A stretch of 64,000 nucleotides of DNA. It comes from Butyrivibrio sp. Its GTDB lineage: Bacteria; Bacillota; Clostridia; Lachnospirales; Lachnospiraceae. The DNA is taken from the NCBI GenBank assembly GCA_016291375.1, contig JAEEXE010000007.1, positions 39,546 through 103,545 of the forward strand, written 5' to 3'. The first letter of the stretch is position 1; each line of letters starts with the position of its first letter. The position numbers and the translations under genes are program-made. Below the pieces are notes generated by a model that did no database searches, was not told the DNA's origin, and saw only the letters and a list, made by a program, of their open reading frames with translations. Of the stretch, positions 39,252 to 49,098 are shown in pieces.

Positions 39252-39369
39252 ACGCACAGATTTACCCCTCTTTAGAATTTCTACATACTTTTTATCGACA
39301 TTATTTACAAAAAGTTTAGTTTTTGTGTTATTATAACTAAGTGTGTGCGAATTATTGATTTTTTGATTA

Positions 39370-41244
39370 TTGTTTTGGAGTAGTTTTATGATACAAAGAA
39401 AGTGCAAAACCCTCGCGCTGCTGATGGCTTTCACCTTGTTTTTTAGCTTATCGACAGTTCTTTTTATGCCTATCACAGCATACGCAGAGGTTCCAGTCAT
39501 AGATGAGGAATTGGAACAAGATGATTTAGATTCCGATGACCTTTCTGATCCTACAGTCACAAATCCCACAACAGAAAAGGATACACCAAAACCAAATACA
39601 GATATCGAAGAGGAAGATTCCGCCGGTAAAGGTGATACTTCAGTAAATAGCGATAACACCAATGCCGATCCTTCTACTACTCCGGGTAATGAACCCGTTC
39701 CCGGTACTGATCCTGTTCCTGCCGGTAATCCGGTCATTGAACCCAAGGAAGAAGTTGTAAAGCCGGAAGTTCCATCAAATTCGGAGACTGTAACGGCAAT
39801 TCCAAATGAGAGCGTCGCCGCAGAGCCGATAACTCCTGCTTCGGACATTCCCATAACAGAAGATAAAACTTCCGTACCTTACAAGATGCCTTATCCCGGT
39901 TACTGGAACGGTTTTTGGACCATATATTATCCCGCCAACTTCTATATAATTAACGGCGTGGATGCCGATATCCCGGAAGAGCCAAATGGTCATCCTACCG
40001 AGGGGTACAGCAGTGGTATCACTATAGAAAGAGCGATCGCTTCTTATGATACGGTTGTTGACAGCACCGGATCGGATAAAGACCTTGCAGGTGATAATTT
40101 TACTGCCAACAACGCAGTGCTTAATTCTCTTCACCACTATCCAAGTGCAGAAGACATTAAAGAAGTTGTTCCGACATTTGACCCCGAAACACAGTACGTA
40201 GTTTGGTACGTCAAAAAGTTTGTTTCTACAAATTCCGGCGTACATGTAGACGGCGTTATAAGAAACAAAGAAGTCATTGAAGAAATTCAGGAACCGGTTG
40301 GCGATTATCCCAACGTTTCCATCGAGATATATACAACATGTGAGGACACCGAGATAGAATATGACGGCAAAGAGCATATCATTGGCGGTTTCCATATTGA
40401 AGTAAAAGACCTTGATAACAAAGCTCCTACATTCCGCAATATATTCAATGCTCTCGGAGAGCTGGTTACTGTAGAAGCAAGCGCTGCCGCCAATGGCGAG
40501 GGAACATTCTTTTCCAACAATGGCGTCAGATACTGGGTAAATATTGACGCAGCTTATGTTGTTGCATCCGAGATAAAGACTTACACGATTCCTTTTATCT
40601 TTAACGGTAAAGAAATCGCACCGGAAGATATCGTAGTTAAATACGAAAAAGACGGACAATTCGTCTCTCTTCCTTCCGGAGTTATAATGCAGCAGAAGCC
40701 TACTACTGCAAAGCTTAACGTCAAACAGAGAAACATCACTCTTGAAGCCGGTACTACTGTAAAGAACTACGATGGCTCCACTATCACAAATGATAAAGTT
40801 GAGATTACATCCGGTTCCCTTATGGAAGGCCATAAGCTCAAGAATGTCGTTATAAACGGAAGCCAGAGCGTTATAGGTTCATCCAAAAATGAAATCACTT
40901 CTTTTATGATCGTTGATGAGAACGGCAAAGATGTGACGCACCTCTACAACGTTAAATGCGTAGACGGTAAGCTTGAACTTGTAAATGACGGAACTTACAC
41001 TCCGGAGAGCGATCACTCAGATAAAACAGCAAACGCAACCGCTTCTATCTCCGGTATAGGCCACACCATAGTTATCAACAACATGGAAGAGACTGATGCT
41101 CAGGTAACCGTTCTCGGAGCAACTAAGCAGCTCCCCAGAATGGGACAGACAGGCGATGAAACAGACATAGCCAAAAGAGTTATCATCATAGCAGCGGCTT
41201 TGGCAGCAATAGCCGTACTAACCCGCAAAAAATATGCTAAATAA
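39370..41244 (+). CDS. large secreted cell-surface protein with noncanonical LPRMG C-terminal anchor
   Basis: Signal peptide; Pro/Thr/Glu-rich linker; C-terminus QLPRMGQTGDE-TM-RKKYAK. Confidence 0.8.
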   Translation: MFWSSFMIQRKCKTLALLMAFTLFFSLSTVLFMPITAYAEVPVIDEELEQDDLDSDDLSDPTVTNPTTEKDTPKPNTDIEEEDSAGKGDTSVNSDNTNADPSTTPGNEPVPGTDPVPAGNPVIEPKEEVVKPEVPSNSETVTAIPNESVAAEPITPASDIPITEDKTSVPYKMPYPGYWNGFWTIYYPANFYIINGVDADIPEEPNGHPTEGYSSGITIERAIASYDTVVDSTGSDKDLAGDNFTANNAVLNSLHHYPSAEDIKEVVPTFDPETQYVVWYVKKFVSTNSGVHVDGVIRNKEVIEEIQEPVGDYPNVSIEIYTTCEDTEIEYDGKEHIIGGFHIEVKDLDNKAPTFRNIFNALGELVTVEASAAANGEGTFFSNNGVRYWVNIDAAYVVASEIKTYTIPFIFNGKEIAPEDIVVKYEKDGQFVSLPSGVIMQQKPTTAKLNVKQRNITLEAGTTVKNYDGSTITNDKVEITSGSLMEGHKLKNVVINGSQSVIGSSKNEITSFMIVDENGKDVTHLYNVKCVDGKLELVNDGTYTPESDHSDKTANATASISGIGHTIVINNMEETDAQVTVLGATKQLPRMGQTGDETDIAKRVIIIAAALAAIAVLTRKKYAK

Positions 41245-41247
41245 TTA

Positions 41248-41281
41248 AACCTCCCCGCGGCGCGCGCGCCGCGGGGAGGTT
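41248..41281. terminator. perfect 34-bp GC-rich palindrome between convergent genes, probable bidirectional terminator
   Basis: aacctccccgcggcgcg|cgcgccgcggggaggtt. Confidence 0.8.
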
Positions 41282-41288
41282 ATGTTAT

Positions 41289-42671
41289 TTAAATATAGTT
41301 CATGGCATCGGCTACTGAAGCCACTCCTATTATGTTTATATCGGGGTGGCTTTTTCTTAGCTTTTCGCTAAGAGCTTTGGGAACTATACAGGTCTTAAAG
41401 CCGAGCTTTTGGGCTTCCTGTACTCTTTGATCTGCCATGTTCACAGCTCTTACTTCTCCGGAAAGTCCCACTTCTCCGAAGGCTATCATGTCATCACTTA
41501 TGGGTTTGTTCTTGAAACTTGAGATAATTGCCATGCAGATTCCAAGATCAAGGGAAGGCTCTGCTATCTTCATTCCACCTGCAAGATTGATGTAAGCATC
41601 ATAATCCCCCATCTGCAAGCCTATCCTCTTCTCAAGGACTGCCATAAGGAGGTTTACTCTGTTATAATCCGTACCGTTGGCCTGACGCCTTGGAAATCCA
41701 AAATTACTCCTACATACCAGCGCCTGAAGCTCGATCAGTATCGGTCTCGTACCTTCAACAGAACAGGTCACTATAGAGCCGCTGGAATTCTCAGGTCTTC
41801 CTTCAAGCATAAACTCAGAAGGATTCTTGACCTCCATAAGCCCTTTCTCTGCCATCTCAAAAACGCCTATCTCATTAGTTGAACCAAAACGATTCTTGAC
41901 CGCTCTTAAAATCCTGTAGGATGCATGTCTGTCACCCTCAAAATAAAGCACCGTATCAACCATATGCTCAAGAACTCTGGGACCTGCCACCTGACCTTCC
42001 TTGGTCACGTGACCCACTATAAACACAGTGATATTAAGGCTCTTGGCAATCCGCAGAAGCACTGCCGTTGATTCCCTGACCTGCGAGACGCTTCCAGGTG
42101 CAGAAGATACCGCTTCATTGAACATCGTCTGTATTGAATCAATTATGATGATCTCCGGCTTTACTGAGGTGATGGTATCCTCTATCACAGAAAGATTGGT
42201 CTCGCACATAAACTTAAGAGTTTCTGAAAACTCTCCTATTCTGTTGGCGCGAAGCTTGATCTGCTTAAGTGATTCCTCACCTGAAATATATAATATATTC
42301 TTTTTATCTCCTGAAAGATTGCCGGCAACCTGCAAAAGAAGTGTGGATTTACCTATACCGGGATCTCCGCCTACAAGTATCATGGAGCCCCTTACAAGGC
42401 CTCCTCCAAGAACTCTGTTGAGCTCACCGATATGAGTATCTGCTCTCTCTTCCTCATCTATCACTATCTCAGAAAGTGATTTGGGCGCTTCCAAAGCTCC
42501 CGAGATCATTCTTCCTGAAGATGAAACCGCTCCCCTGCTCTTAGCCGCAGGTTTAACCGTCTCCTCAACAAAAGTATTCCATTCTTTGCACCCCGGACAC
42601 TGCCCCATCCACTTAGATGACTCGTATCCGCAGCTCTGGCAATAAAATATGGTCTTTATCTTAGTTGCCAT
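41289..42671 (-). CDS. radA: DNA repair protein RadA
   Basis: Zinc motif CQSCGYESSKWMGQCPGC; GGDPGIGKSTLLLQ; KNRFGSTNEIGVFEM. Confidence 0.96.
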   Translation of the reverse strand: MATKIKTIFYCQSCGYESSKWMGQCPGCKEWNTFVEETVKPAAKSRGAVSSSGRMISGALEAPKSLSEIVIDEEERADTHIGELNRVLGGGLVRGSMILVGGDPGIGKSTLLLQVAGNLSGDKKNILYISGEESLKQIKLRANRIGEFSETLKFMCETNLSVIEDTITSVKPEIIIIDSIQTMFNEAVSSAPGSVSQVRESTAVLLRIAKSLNITVFIVGHVTKEGQVAGPRVLEHMVDTVLYFEGDRHASYRILRAVKNRFGSTNEIGVFEMAEKGLMEVKNPSEFMLEGRPENSSGSIVTCSVEGTRPILIELQALVCRSNFGFPRRQANGTDYNRVNLLMAVLEKRIGLQMGDYDAYINLAGGMKIAEPSLDLGICMAIISSFKNKPISDDMIAFGEVGLSGEVRAVNMADQRVQEAQKLGFKTCIVPKALSEKLRKSHPDINIIGVASVADAMNYI

Positions 42672-42690
42672 ATATATCCTCCCATAAACG

Positions 42691-42724
42691 TCGAGGGCTT
42701 TTCCGGTATCCCGAAAAGCCCTCG
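42691..42724 (-). terminator. strong intergenic hairpin upstream of radA
   Basis: gagggcttttcgggataccggaaaagccctc on minus strand; no clear T tract. Confidence 0.5.
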
Positions 42725-42740
42725 GCCATTTGACTTTATT

Positions 42741-43151
42741 TTATTTTTCAACCTTAACTTTGATAGAACTTCCTTCGGACAATTCAACACTAAAGTTGAG
42801 CTTACCACCCACGTTAGTGCTCATCTTGCCAATGGCGGCTCCGTTTACCAACACGCTGTACTCCGTACTCTCAAGAAGTCCCAAGGTAATCTGGGCATCA
42901 TTAACGCCCTCAACGGTGAATTCTACACCTCCGTCGGACTCCTTAAAGCCTGTGACTGCTGTGCCCGGAACAGATTCATAAACAAAGTTCTCGTTGCACT
43001 CGAGCTTAGTAATATCCTTAAATGTCTTAACCTTGAGGATATCTCCGTTGTGCTCGAAGTTCTCAAGCTTCTTTTTCTCGGGAAGCTCATAGTTACCAAA
43101 ACTGATGCTTCCGTCGCTCTCAGCGCGAATTAACTGCTCTACGACAGCCAT
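42741..43151 (-). CDS. hypothetical protein
   Basis: ORF with plausible start; beta-rich; no recognised family. Confidence 0.65.
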   Translation of the reverse strand: MAVVEQLIRAESDGSISFGNYELPEKKKLENFEHNGDILKVKTFKDITKLECNENFVYESVPGTAVTGFKESDGGVEFTVEGVNDAQITLGLLESTEYSVLVNGAAIGKMSTNVGGKLNFSVELSEGSSIKVKVEK

Positions 43152-43230
43152 ATTAACCCTCCTGAAAAAAACATGTATTTAGTTACTTACATTATAATTC
43201 AAGTCAACCTATCTTCAAATGAATTTTTTA

Positions 43231-45828
43231 TTACTTTTTCTTATTTTTGGAAGTTTTTGTAGTTTTACGGGTTGTTGAAGCCTTCTTTGCAGGCTTCTTG
43301 GTTGTCACAGCGCTCTTGGTCCTGGAAGCACTCTTTGGCTTAGTGGTCTTAACATTTACCTTCTTAACGGAAGTCTTTTTACCATCCGCTGTGGTAAATA
43401 CAATCTTCTTATCCTTAAGACCTACAGTAACCTGATCTCCAGCCTTAATGTTGCCCCTTAGAAGTTCCTCAGCCATAGCATCCTCAATATCGGACTGTAT
43501 TGCTCTCTTAAGAGGTCTTGCACCCATCTTGGCATCGGAATGCTTCTCGATAAGATACTTCTTAACTGAAGGTGAAACCGTAAGGCTGATATCCATCTGA
43601 GCCTTGCATCTCTTAGCAAGATTACCTGAAAGGAGAGTAACAATATCCATCATCTCCTTCTCATTTAGAGTATGGAATACCATGATCTCGTCAATACGGT
43701 TGATAAACTCCGGCTTAAAGAGCTTCTTAACTTCCTCCATAACTCCGGACTTCATATCCTCGTAATCCTTCTTGGCATCATCTCCTGCGCCGAATCCAAG
43801 CTTCTTGGGATCTACAATCTTCTGTGCTCCAACGTTGGAAGTCATGATAAGGATCGTATTCTTGAAGCTGACTTTTCTGCCCTTGGCATCTGTGATATGT
43901 CCGTCATCAAGTACCTGCAAGAGCACGTTAAATATGTCCGGATGAGCCTTCTCAATCTCGTCAAAAAGAATAACAGAATAGGGATGTCTTCTGACTTTCT
44001 CACTAAGCTGTCCACCCTCATCATATCCTACATATCCCGGAGGTGAACCTATCATCTTGGAAACGGAATGACCTTCCATGTACTCCGACATATCAACTCT
44101 GATAAGAGCATTCTCATCTCCGAACATAGCCTCAGCAAGTGCCTTGGAAAGCTCTGTCTTACCTACACCGGTAGGTCCAAGGAACAGGAATGAACCAATA
44201 GGTCTGTTTGGATCCTGAAGTCCCACTCTTCCTCTTCTGATTGCCTTGGAAACAGCCTTAACCGCATCATCCTGTCCGATAACTCTCTTATGAAGAACTG
44301 ACTCAAGCTTAAGAAGTTTCTCTGATTCCTTCTCAGCGATCTTCTTAACGGGAATCCTTGTCCACTCTGCAACTACTTCCGCTATATCATTTTCATTTAC
44401 AATGAAGCCTGAAGAAAGTTCTTTTCTCCTCTCAGCTGCCTTTACTCTTGAAAGCTTGGAAATAAGAGCTTTCTGTCTCTTATTAAGTTCTCCGGCAAGT
44501 ACATAGTCTGAGTTCTTAAGCGCTGACTCAATCTCAAGATCCAGGCTCTTGATGCTGTCATCGATATCCTTAACCTTAGAGGAAACGCCCATAGTACGAA
44601 GTCTTACAGCTGAAGCTGCCTCATCAATAAGGTCAATGGCTTTATCCGGAAGATTTCTGTCATTGATATATCTCTCTGAGAGCTCAACTGCAGCCTTTAT
44701 GGCTTCAGGTGTTATGGTAACCTTGTGGTGCTCCTCATATTTGCTCACGATTCCCTTAAGAATCTCTGTAGCCTCTTCCTTGTCGGGTTCGTCAACGTTA
44801 ACAGGTTGAAAACGTCTCTCAAGAGCCGCATCCTTCTCAACATACTTGCGGTACTCAGTGATGGTTGTTGCACCGATCATCTGAATCTCACCTCTTGCAA
44901 GAGAAGGCTTTAAAATATTGGAAGCATCAATTGCTCCCTCGGCACCGCCGGCACCGATAAGAGTATGCATCTCATCTACAAAAAGAATAATATTGCCATC
45001 TTCCGAAACCTCTTTGATGACCTTCTTGATCCTCTCCTCAAACTCTCCTCTGTACTTGGAACCTGCGATCATACCTGAAAGATCAAGGGTAACAAGTCTC
45101 TTGTTCTGAACTGTAAGAGGAACATTTCCGGAAGCTATACGCTGCGCAAGTCCCTCTACAACCGCAGTCTTACCTACACCGGGCTCACCGATAAGGCAAG
45201 GATTGTTCTTGGTCCTACGGCTAAGAATCTGTATAACACGCTTTATCTCTCTCTCACGGCCTATAACGGGATCAAGCTTATTTTCTTTGGCAAGAGCCGT
45301 CATATCGCGGCTATACTGTGCAAGAATAGAAGCCTTTTTGCCAGCCTTGGGATTGTTCTTCCTGCCAAGATCCTCCTTGACCAGATTGGGATCCTCACCC
45401 ATTGCTGCAAGTGTCTCCGCATATATCTTCTGTGCAGGGACATTGAGAGTGCTGATAAGTCTAACCGCAACATTCTCTCCCTCTTTGATAAGGGCTAAAA
45501 GAATATGCTCAGTTCCGGTCTTGTCAGCATGAAAACGCTCTGCAAGTCTGTGTGATTCCTCCAAAACCTTTTCAGCTCTGGGAGAAAAACCATCCTTATC
45601 CAACGTGCGCACGTTGCTGTCGGGCACAATAAGATCCTTGATCATATCCATCATGCGGTTCTCATCAATTCCGTTATCGATAAGTATTCTGGAAGCAACG
45701 CTTCCGTCCTCTAAGATGAGCCCCATAAGTATATGCTCTGTACCGACATAATTAAGTTTTAAGGATCTGGCTGTCTTCTTGGCAAGCTTAAGTGCATCAG
45801 CTGCCATTATGGTAAATTTAGAATCCAT
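43231..45828 (-). CDS. clpC: ATP-dependent Clp protease ATP-binding subunit ClpC
   Basis: Two Clp-N repeats, two AAA+ domains (GEPGVGKT, GPTGVGKT), UVR-like middle; unusual Lys/Thr-rich C-terminal tail. Confidence 0.95.
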   Translation of the reverse strand: MDSKFTIMAADALKLAKKTARSLKLNYVGTEHILMGLILEDGSVASRILIDNGIDENRMMDMIKDLIVPDSNVRTLDKDGFSPRAEKVLEESHRLAERFHADKTGTEHILLALIKEGENVAVRLISTLNVPAQKIYAETLAAMGEDPNLVKEDLGRKNNPKAGKKASILAQYSRDMTALAKENKLDPVIGREREIKRVIQILSRRTKNNPCLIGEPGVGKTAVVEGLAQRIASGNVPLTVQNKRLVTLDLSGMIAGSKYRGEFEERIKKVIKEVSEDGNIILFVDEMHTLIGAGGAEGAIDASNILKPSLARGEIQMIGATTITEYRKYVEKDAALERRFQPVNVDEPDKEEATEILKGIVSKYEEHHKVTITPEAIKAAVELSERYINDRNLPDKAIDLIDEAASAVRLRTMGVSSKVKDIDDSIKSLDLEIESALKNSDYVLAGELNKRQKALISKLSRVKAAERRKELSSGFIVNENDIAEVVAEWTRIPVKKIAEKESEKLLKLESVLHKRVIGQDDAVKAVSKAIRRGRVGLQDPNRPIGSFLFLGPTGVGKTELSKALAEAMFGDENALIRVDMSEYMEGHSVSKMIGSPPGYVGYDEGGQLSEKVRRHPYSVILFDEIEKAHPDIFNVLLQVLDDGHITDAKGRKVSFKNTILIMTSNVGAQKIVDPKKLGFGAGDDAKKDYEDMKSGVMEEVKKLFKPEFINRIDEIMVFHTLNEKEMMDIVTLLSGNLAKRCKAQMDISLTVSPSVKKYLIEKHSDAKMGARPLKRAIQSDIEDAMAEELLRGNIKAGDQVTVGLKDKKIVFTTADGKKTSVKKVNVKTTKPKSASRTKSAVTTKKPAKKASTTRKTTKTSKNKKK

Positions 45829-45847
45829 ATCTCATCATCCTTTCATG

Positions 45848-46228
45848 TTATCTGCTGTTAAATTCATAATTGTCATACAGTTTATCAACAAGTGCATGTA
45901 TCTCATCACGATCAATCCCCTTACAAATGGCTCTTGCAAGAACCACCGCCAGCTCGTCCTGAGCTTCATTAAGGGCCTTGAGCTTGTTGATATCAATAGC
46001 AATTATGGCTCCTCGCCTCCTGTCAATCTTGACAAATCCGTCCTGCTGCAATATAGAATACGCCTTATTGACGGTATGCATATTGATGCCTATGGTGTCG
46101 GCAAGCTGTCTGACACTGGGAAGCTGCTCACCCTCACGAAATTGAGACGTAGCAATGCCCAGTATGATCTGATTGCATAGCTGCAAATATATGGCTTCAT
46201 CACTATTAAAATCAATCTCTATGATCAT
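45848..46228 (-). CDS. GntR-family transcriptional regulator (YtrA-like, short)
   Basis: IYLQLCNQIILGIATSQFREGEQLPSVRQLADTIGINMHTVNKAYSILQQDGFV wHTH; start set at MIIEID. Confidence 0.88.
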   Translation of the reverse strand: MIIEIDFNSDEAIYLQLCNQIILGIATSQFREGEQLPSVRQLADTIGINMHTVNKAYSILQQDGFVKIDRRRGAIIAIDINKLKALNEAQDELAVVLARAICKGIDRDEIHALVDKLYDNYEFNSR

Positions 46229-46296
46229 ATCCGCCTCCATGAGTTTCTTTGTGATATATTTAGTATAACACACATAACAAAAAAGCTAAAGAAAAA

Positions 46297-46319
46297 CGGG
46301 CAGGTATTTACCTGCCCGC
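46297..46319 (-). terminator. intrinsic terminator
   Basis: cgggcaggtaaatacctgcccgtttttctt on minus strand. Confidence 0.88.
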
Positions 46320-46328
46320 AGTAATTCT

Positions 46329-47807
46329 TTATTTATCATCATCAAGATCAAGGAACTCGAATTCGAAATCATCATCATCTCCGATGAAGTTCTTTGCTCT
46401 TCTTCTGGGTGCCTCAGCCTCGGCATCCCTATATGAATCTCTTGAAGGTCTGGAAGGACGATCCTCTGCAGATCTTCTTGAAGGACGATCGTATTCATCA
46501 TCACTTCTTCTTGGACGAGAAGGTCTATCTTCAGATGGTCTTGAAGGTCTTACCTGCCTGTCGTCAGTCTCGGGACGAACAGTTCTCTCATCATCAGATC
46601 TTCTTGAAGTCTCAGGTCTTGCCTGTCTTCTTGAAGCTCTGTCGTCATCTCTTGAAGCACGGTCTCTTCTGGAAGAGAAGCGCTCTTCTTCATCTTCTTC
46701 ATCATCTCTTGCTCTTCTGCGTCTGCTATCGGCGAAGCGATCATACTCATCTTCGTCCTCGTCATCCTCATAGTACATAGCTTCTCTGAGCTTAAGTGCA
46801 AGAATAATAACTGCGATCAAAAGAATTCCTGCCAATGCTCCAAGTCCTATAGCTATAAGCTTGAAGTTCTTAGCTTTCTTGTCAAGCTTGGGAGCAGTAT
46901 TAGCAACATCAATAAGCTCCTTAACTTTTACTCTCTGTCCTGCGCCGTAGTCATTTAAGTACCAAACGTCGTCAATATAATCAAGTGCATACGCACCGTC
47001 ACCAACAACTGCAGGAGCGGCCTGCTCTTCCTCCTGAGGCTCCTCTGCCTCAGCATCCTCAGACTCTTCTCCCTCAGATTCGCCTTCCTCAGCACCGTCT
47101 TCTGCAGGTGCTTCAGTTGCTTCGGGAGCATCAGTTGATTCTGCAGGTGCAGGTGCGGGTTCAGTTGCAGCCTCGGCTGTTCCGCCTATTTCTATAAGAT
47201 CGCTTCTGACAAATCCTTCTTTGCCATCACCGAATTGAATTCTGTACCAGGTCTTTCCGTCTGTACCCTTTGCCTCACCTGTAACGGTAACGGAATTGTT
47301 CTTTACCACCTTGCCTACAGCATCAAAATCTTTACCTGCGGCTTTTCTGACATTTACGCTTTCCTGTGTGACGATCGCGCTCTTGCTCTCTGTGTCCGTA
47401 ACCTCCGGTGCAGTTGCAGCGGGCTTGGTTTCTGTCTTGGTCTCTGTCTTAGTCTCCTCTGTAGCAGCAGGCTTATTGTTTGATGAGCTTGATGAGCCAC
47501 CTGCCTTGTTTACAAGATCGCTTCTGACATATCCCTGCTCACTCTTATTAACTCTGATCTTATACCAAACATATCCTGAAGAATCTGTCTCTTCATCGAT
47601 AATGTCGATAACGTCTCCTTTTTTAAGACTCGCAACCTGAGATGCTGTTGTACTTGCTGACTGTCTGACCTTAACGTTCTCGTTTGTAACTGTACCGGTT
47701 GTCTCAGTATACGCAAACGCGTCGATCATAGATGCCAAAAACATCGTTACTATCATCGCTATCGCGATGATCAAAGCAAATATTCTCTTTCCTGTCGCTT
47801 TCTTCAT
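46329..47807 (-). CDS. SH3 (SH3b)-domain cell-surface protein with TM and long Arg/Ser/Asp-rich tail
   Basis: Two SH3b domains (VTNENVKVRQSASTTASQVASLKKGD; VTQESVNVRKAAGKDFDAVGKV); start set at MKKATGKR. Confidence 0.85.
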   Translation of the reverse strand: MKKATGKRIFALIIAIAMIVTMFLASMIDAFAYTETTGTVTNENVKVRQSASTTASQVASLKKGDVIDIIDEETDSSGYVWYKIRVNKSEQGYVRSDLVNKAGGSSSSSNNKPAATEETKTETKTETKPAATAPEVTDTESKSAIVTQESVNVRKAAGKDFDAVGKVVKNNSVTVTGEAKGTDGKTWYRIQFGDGKEGFVRSDLIEIGGTAEAATEPAPAPAESTDAPEATEAPAEDGAEEGESEGEESEDAEAEEPQEEEQAAPAVVGDGAYALDYIDDVWYLNDYGAGQRVKVKELIDVANTAPKLDKKAKNFKLIAIGLGALAGILLIAVIILALKLREAMYYEDDEDEDEYDRFADSRRRRARDDEEDEEERFSSRRDRASRDDDRASRRQARPETSRRSDDERTVRPETDDRQVRPSRPSEDRPSRPRRSDDEYDRPSRRSAEDRPSRPSRDSYRDAEAEAPRRRAKNFIGDDDDFEFEFLDLDDDK

Positions 47808-47823
47808 CTTAGCTTTCCTCCTC

Positions 47824-49098
47824 TTATCTTGCGTCATCAATTGCCTTACCTATGTCATGACGCATGTATTTGTTTTCAAAGCTAACCCACTCTGTAGCCT
47901 CATACGCTTTAGCACGTGCTTCCTTGAGAGTATCCCCTTTGGCGGTAATTCCAAGGACACGTCCGCCATTTGTAACTATTCCCTCAGGAGTTGCCTTGGT
48001 TCCTGCGTGGAAGCAATAGTACCCGTCCTTGCCCTTGAAGTTCTCAAGCCCTGTTATGAGCTTGCCCTTCTCGTAGCTTACGGGATATCCGTCACTTGCA
48101 AGAACAACACAAACTGCAGCTTTATCTTCAAATTCAAGGTCTATATCCGCAAGTGTACCGTCTATGCAGGCATTAAATACATCAATGATGTCTGTCTTAA
48201 GTCTGGGCAAAACAACCTGCGCTTCAGGATCTCCGAATCTGGCATTGTACTCAAGAACCTTGGGACCGTCCTGTGTAAGCATAAGTCCAAAGAAGATAAC
48301 TCCCTTAAACTCTCTGCCCTCGGCAGCCATCGCTTCAACAGTTCTGCCGTAGATATTCTCTTTGCAGAACTTATCAACTTCTTCGGTATAGAAAGGGCTG
48401 GGTGAAAAGTTACCCATTCCGCCCGTATTAAGACCTGTATCACCGTCTCCCGCTCTCTTGTGATCCTGCGCGGATGACATTATCTTTACTGTCTTTCCGT
48501 CTACAAAAGAAAGAACGGAAACCTCGCGACCTGTCATGAACTCCTCGATGACCATGTGATTGCCGGCATCGCCGAACTTCTTATCCTCCATGATCTCCTT
48601 AACTCCTGCCTTAGCTTCCTCAAGAGTGTTGCAGATAAGAACACCCTTACCAAGAGCAAGTCCGTCAGCCTTAAGGACGATGGGGAATTTGGATGTCTCA
48701 AGGTACTTAAGAGCAGCTTCTGCATTATCAAATGTCTCATAAGCCGCTGTGGGAATGTTGTATTTCTTCATAAGGTCTTTTGAAAAAGCCTTACTTCCTT
48801 CAAGGATGGCCGCGTTCTTTCTGGGTCCGAATACCCTAAGTCCCGCCTCCTCAAACTTATCTACAACTCCGCCTACAAGAGGATCGTCCATACCGATAAC
48901 GGTAAGATCAATCTCTTTTTCTTTTGCAAAAGAAACGAGTTTATCAAACTCCATGGGAGTTATCGGAACACACTCGGCAAGCTCTGCGATACCGCCGTTA
49001 CCGGGTGCGCAATAAATCTTATCAACCTTGCTGCTTCTTGATATAGCCTCGCAGATGGCGTGTTCTCTTCCGCCTCCGCCTACAACCAAAACTTTCAT
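47824..49098 (-). CDS. purD: phosphoribosylamine--glycine ligase
   Basis: MKVLVVGGGGREHAI; KADGLALGKGV; EYNARFGDPEAQ. Confidence 0.97.
   Translation of the reverse strand: MKVLVVGGGGREHAICEAISRSSKVDKIYCAPGNGGIAELAECVPITPMEFDKLVSFAKEKEIDLTVIGMDDPLVGGVVDKFEEAGLRVFGPRKNAAILEGSKAFSKDLMKKYNIPTAAYETFDNAEAALKYLETSKFPIVLKADGLALGKGVLICNTLEEAKAGVKEIMEDKKFGDAGNHMVIEEFMTGREVSVLSFVDGKTVKIMSSAQDHKRAGDGDTGLNTGGMGNFSPSPFYTEEVDKFCKENIYGRTVEAMAAEGREFKGVIFFGLMLTQDGPKVLEYNARFGDPEAQVVLPRLKTDIIDVFNACIDGTLADIDLEFEDKAAVCVVLASDGYPVSYEKGKLITGLENFKGKDGYYCFHAGTKATPEGIVTNGGRVLGITAKGDTLKEARAKAYEATEWVSFENKYMRHDIGKAIDDAR

Noticed and set aside
39252-39854. N-terminal extension of the 38337-39854 ORF
   Set aside because: Antisense to the 39370-41244 surface-protein gene; a proper signal peptide begins at 39251.
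39775-40833. 352-aa minus-strand ORF
   Set aside because: Entirely antisense to a better supported secreted protein; Cys/Phe/Ile-rich sequence without recognisable domain.
46384-46801. Ser/Leu- and His-rich ORFs antisense or alternate frame to the SH3 protein tail
   Set aside because: Low-complexity shadow ORFs of the Arg/Ser/Asp-rich coding region.
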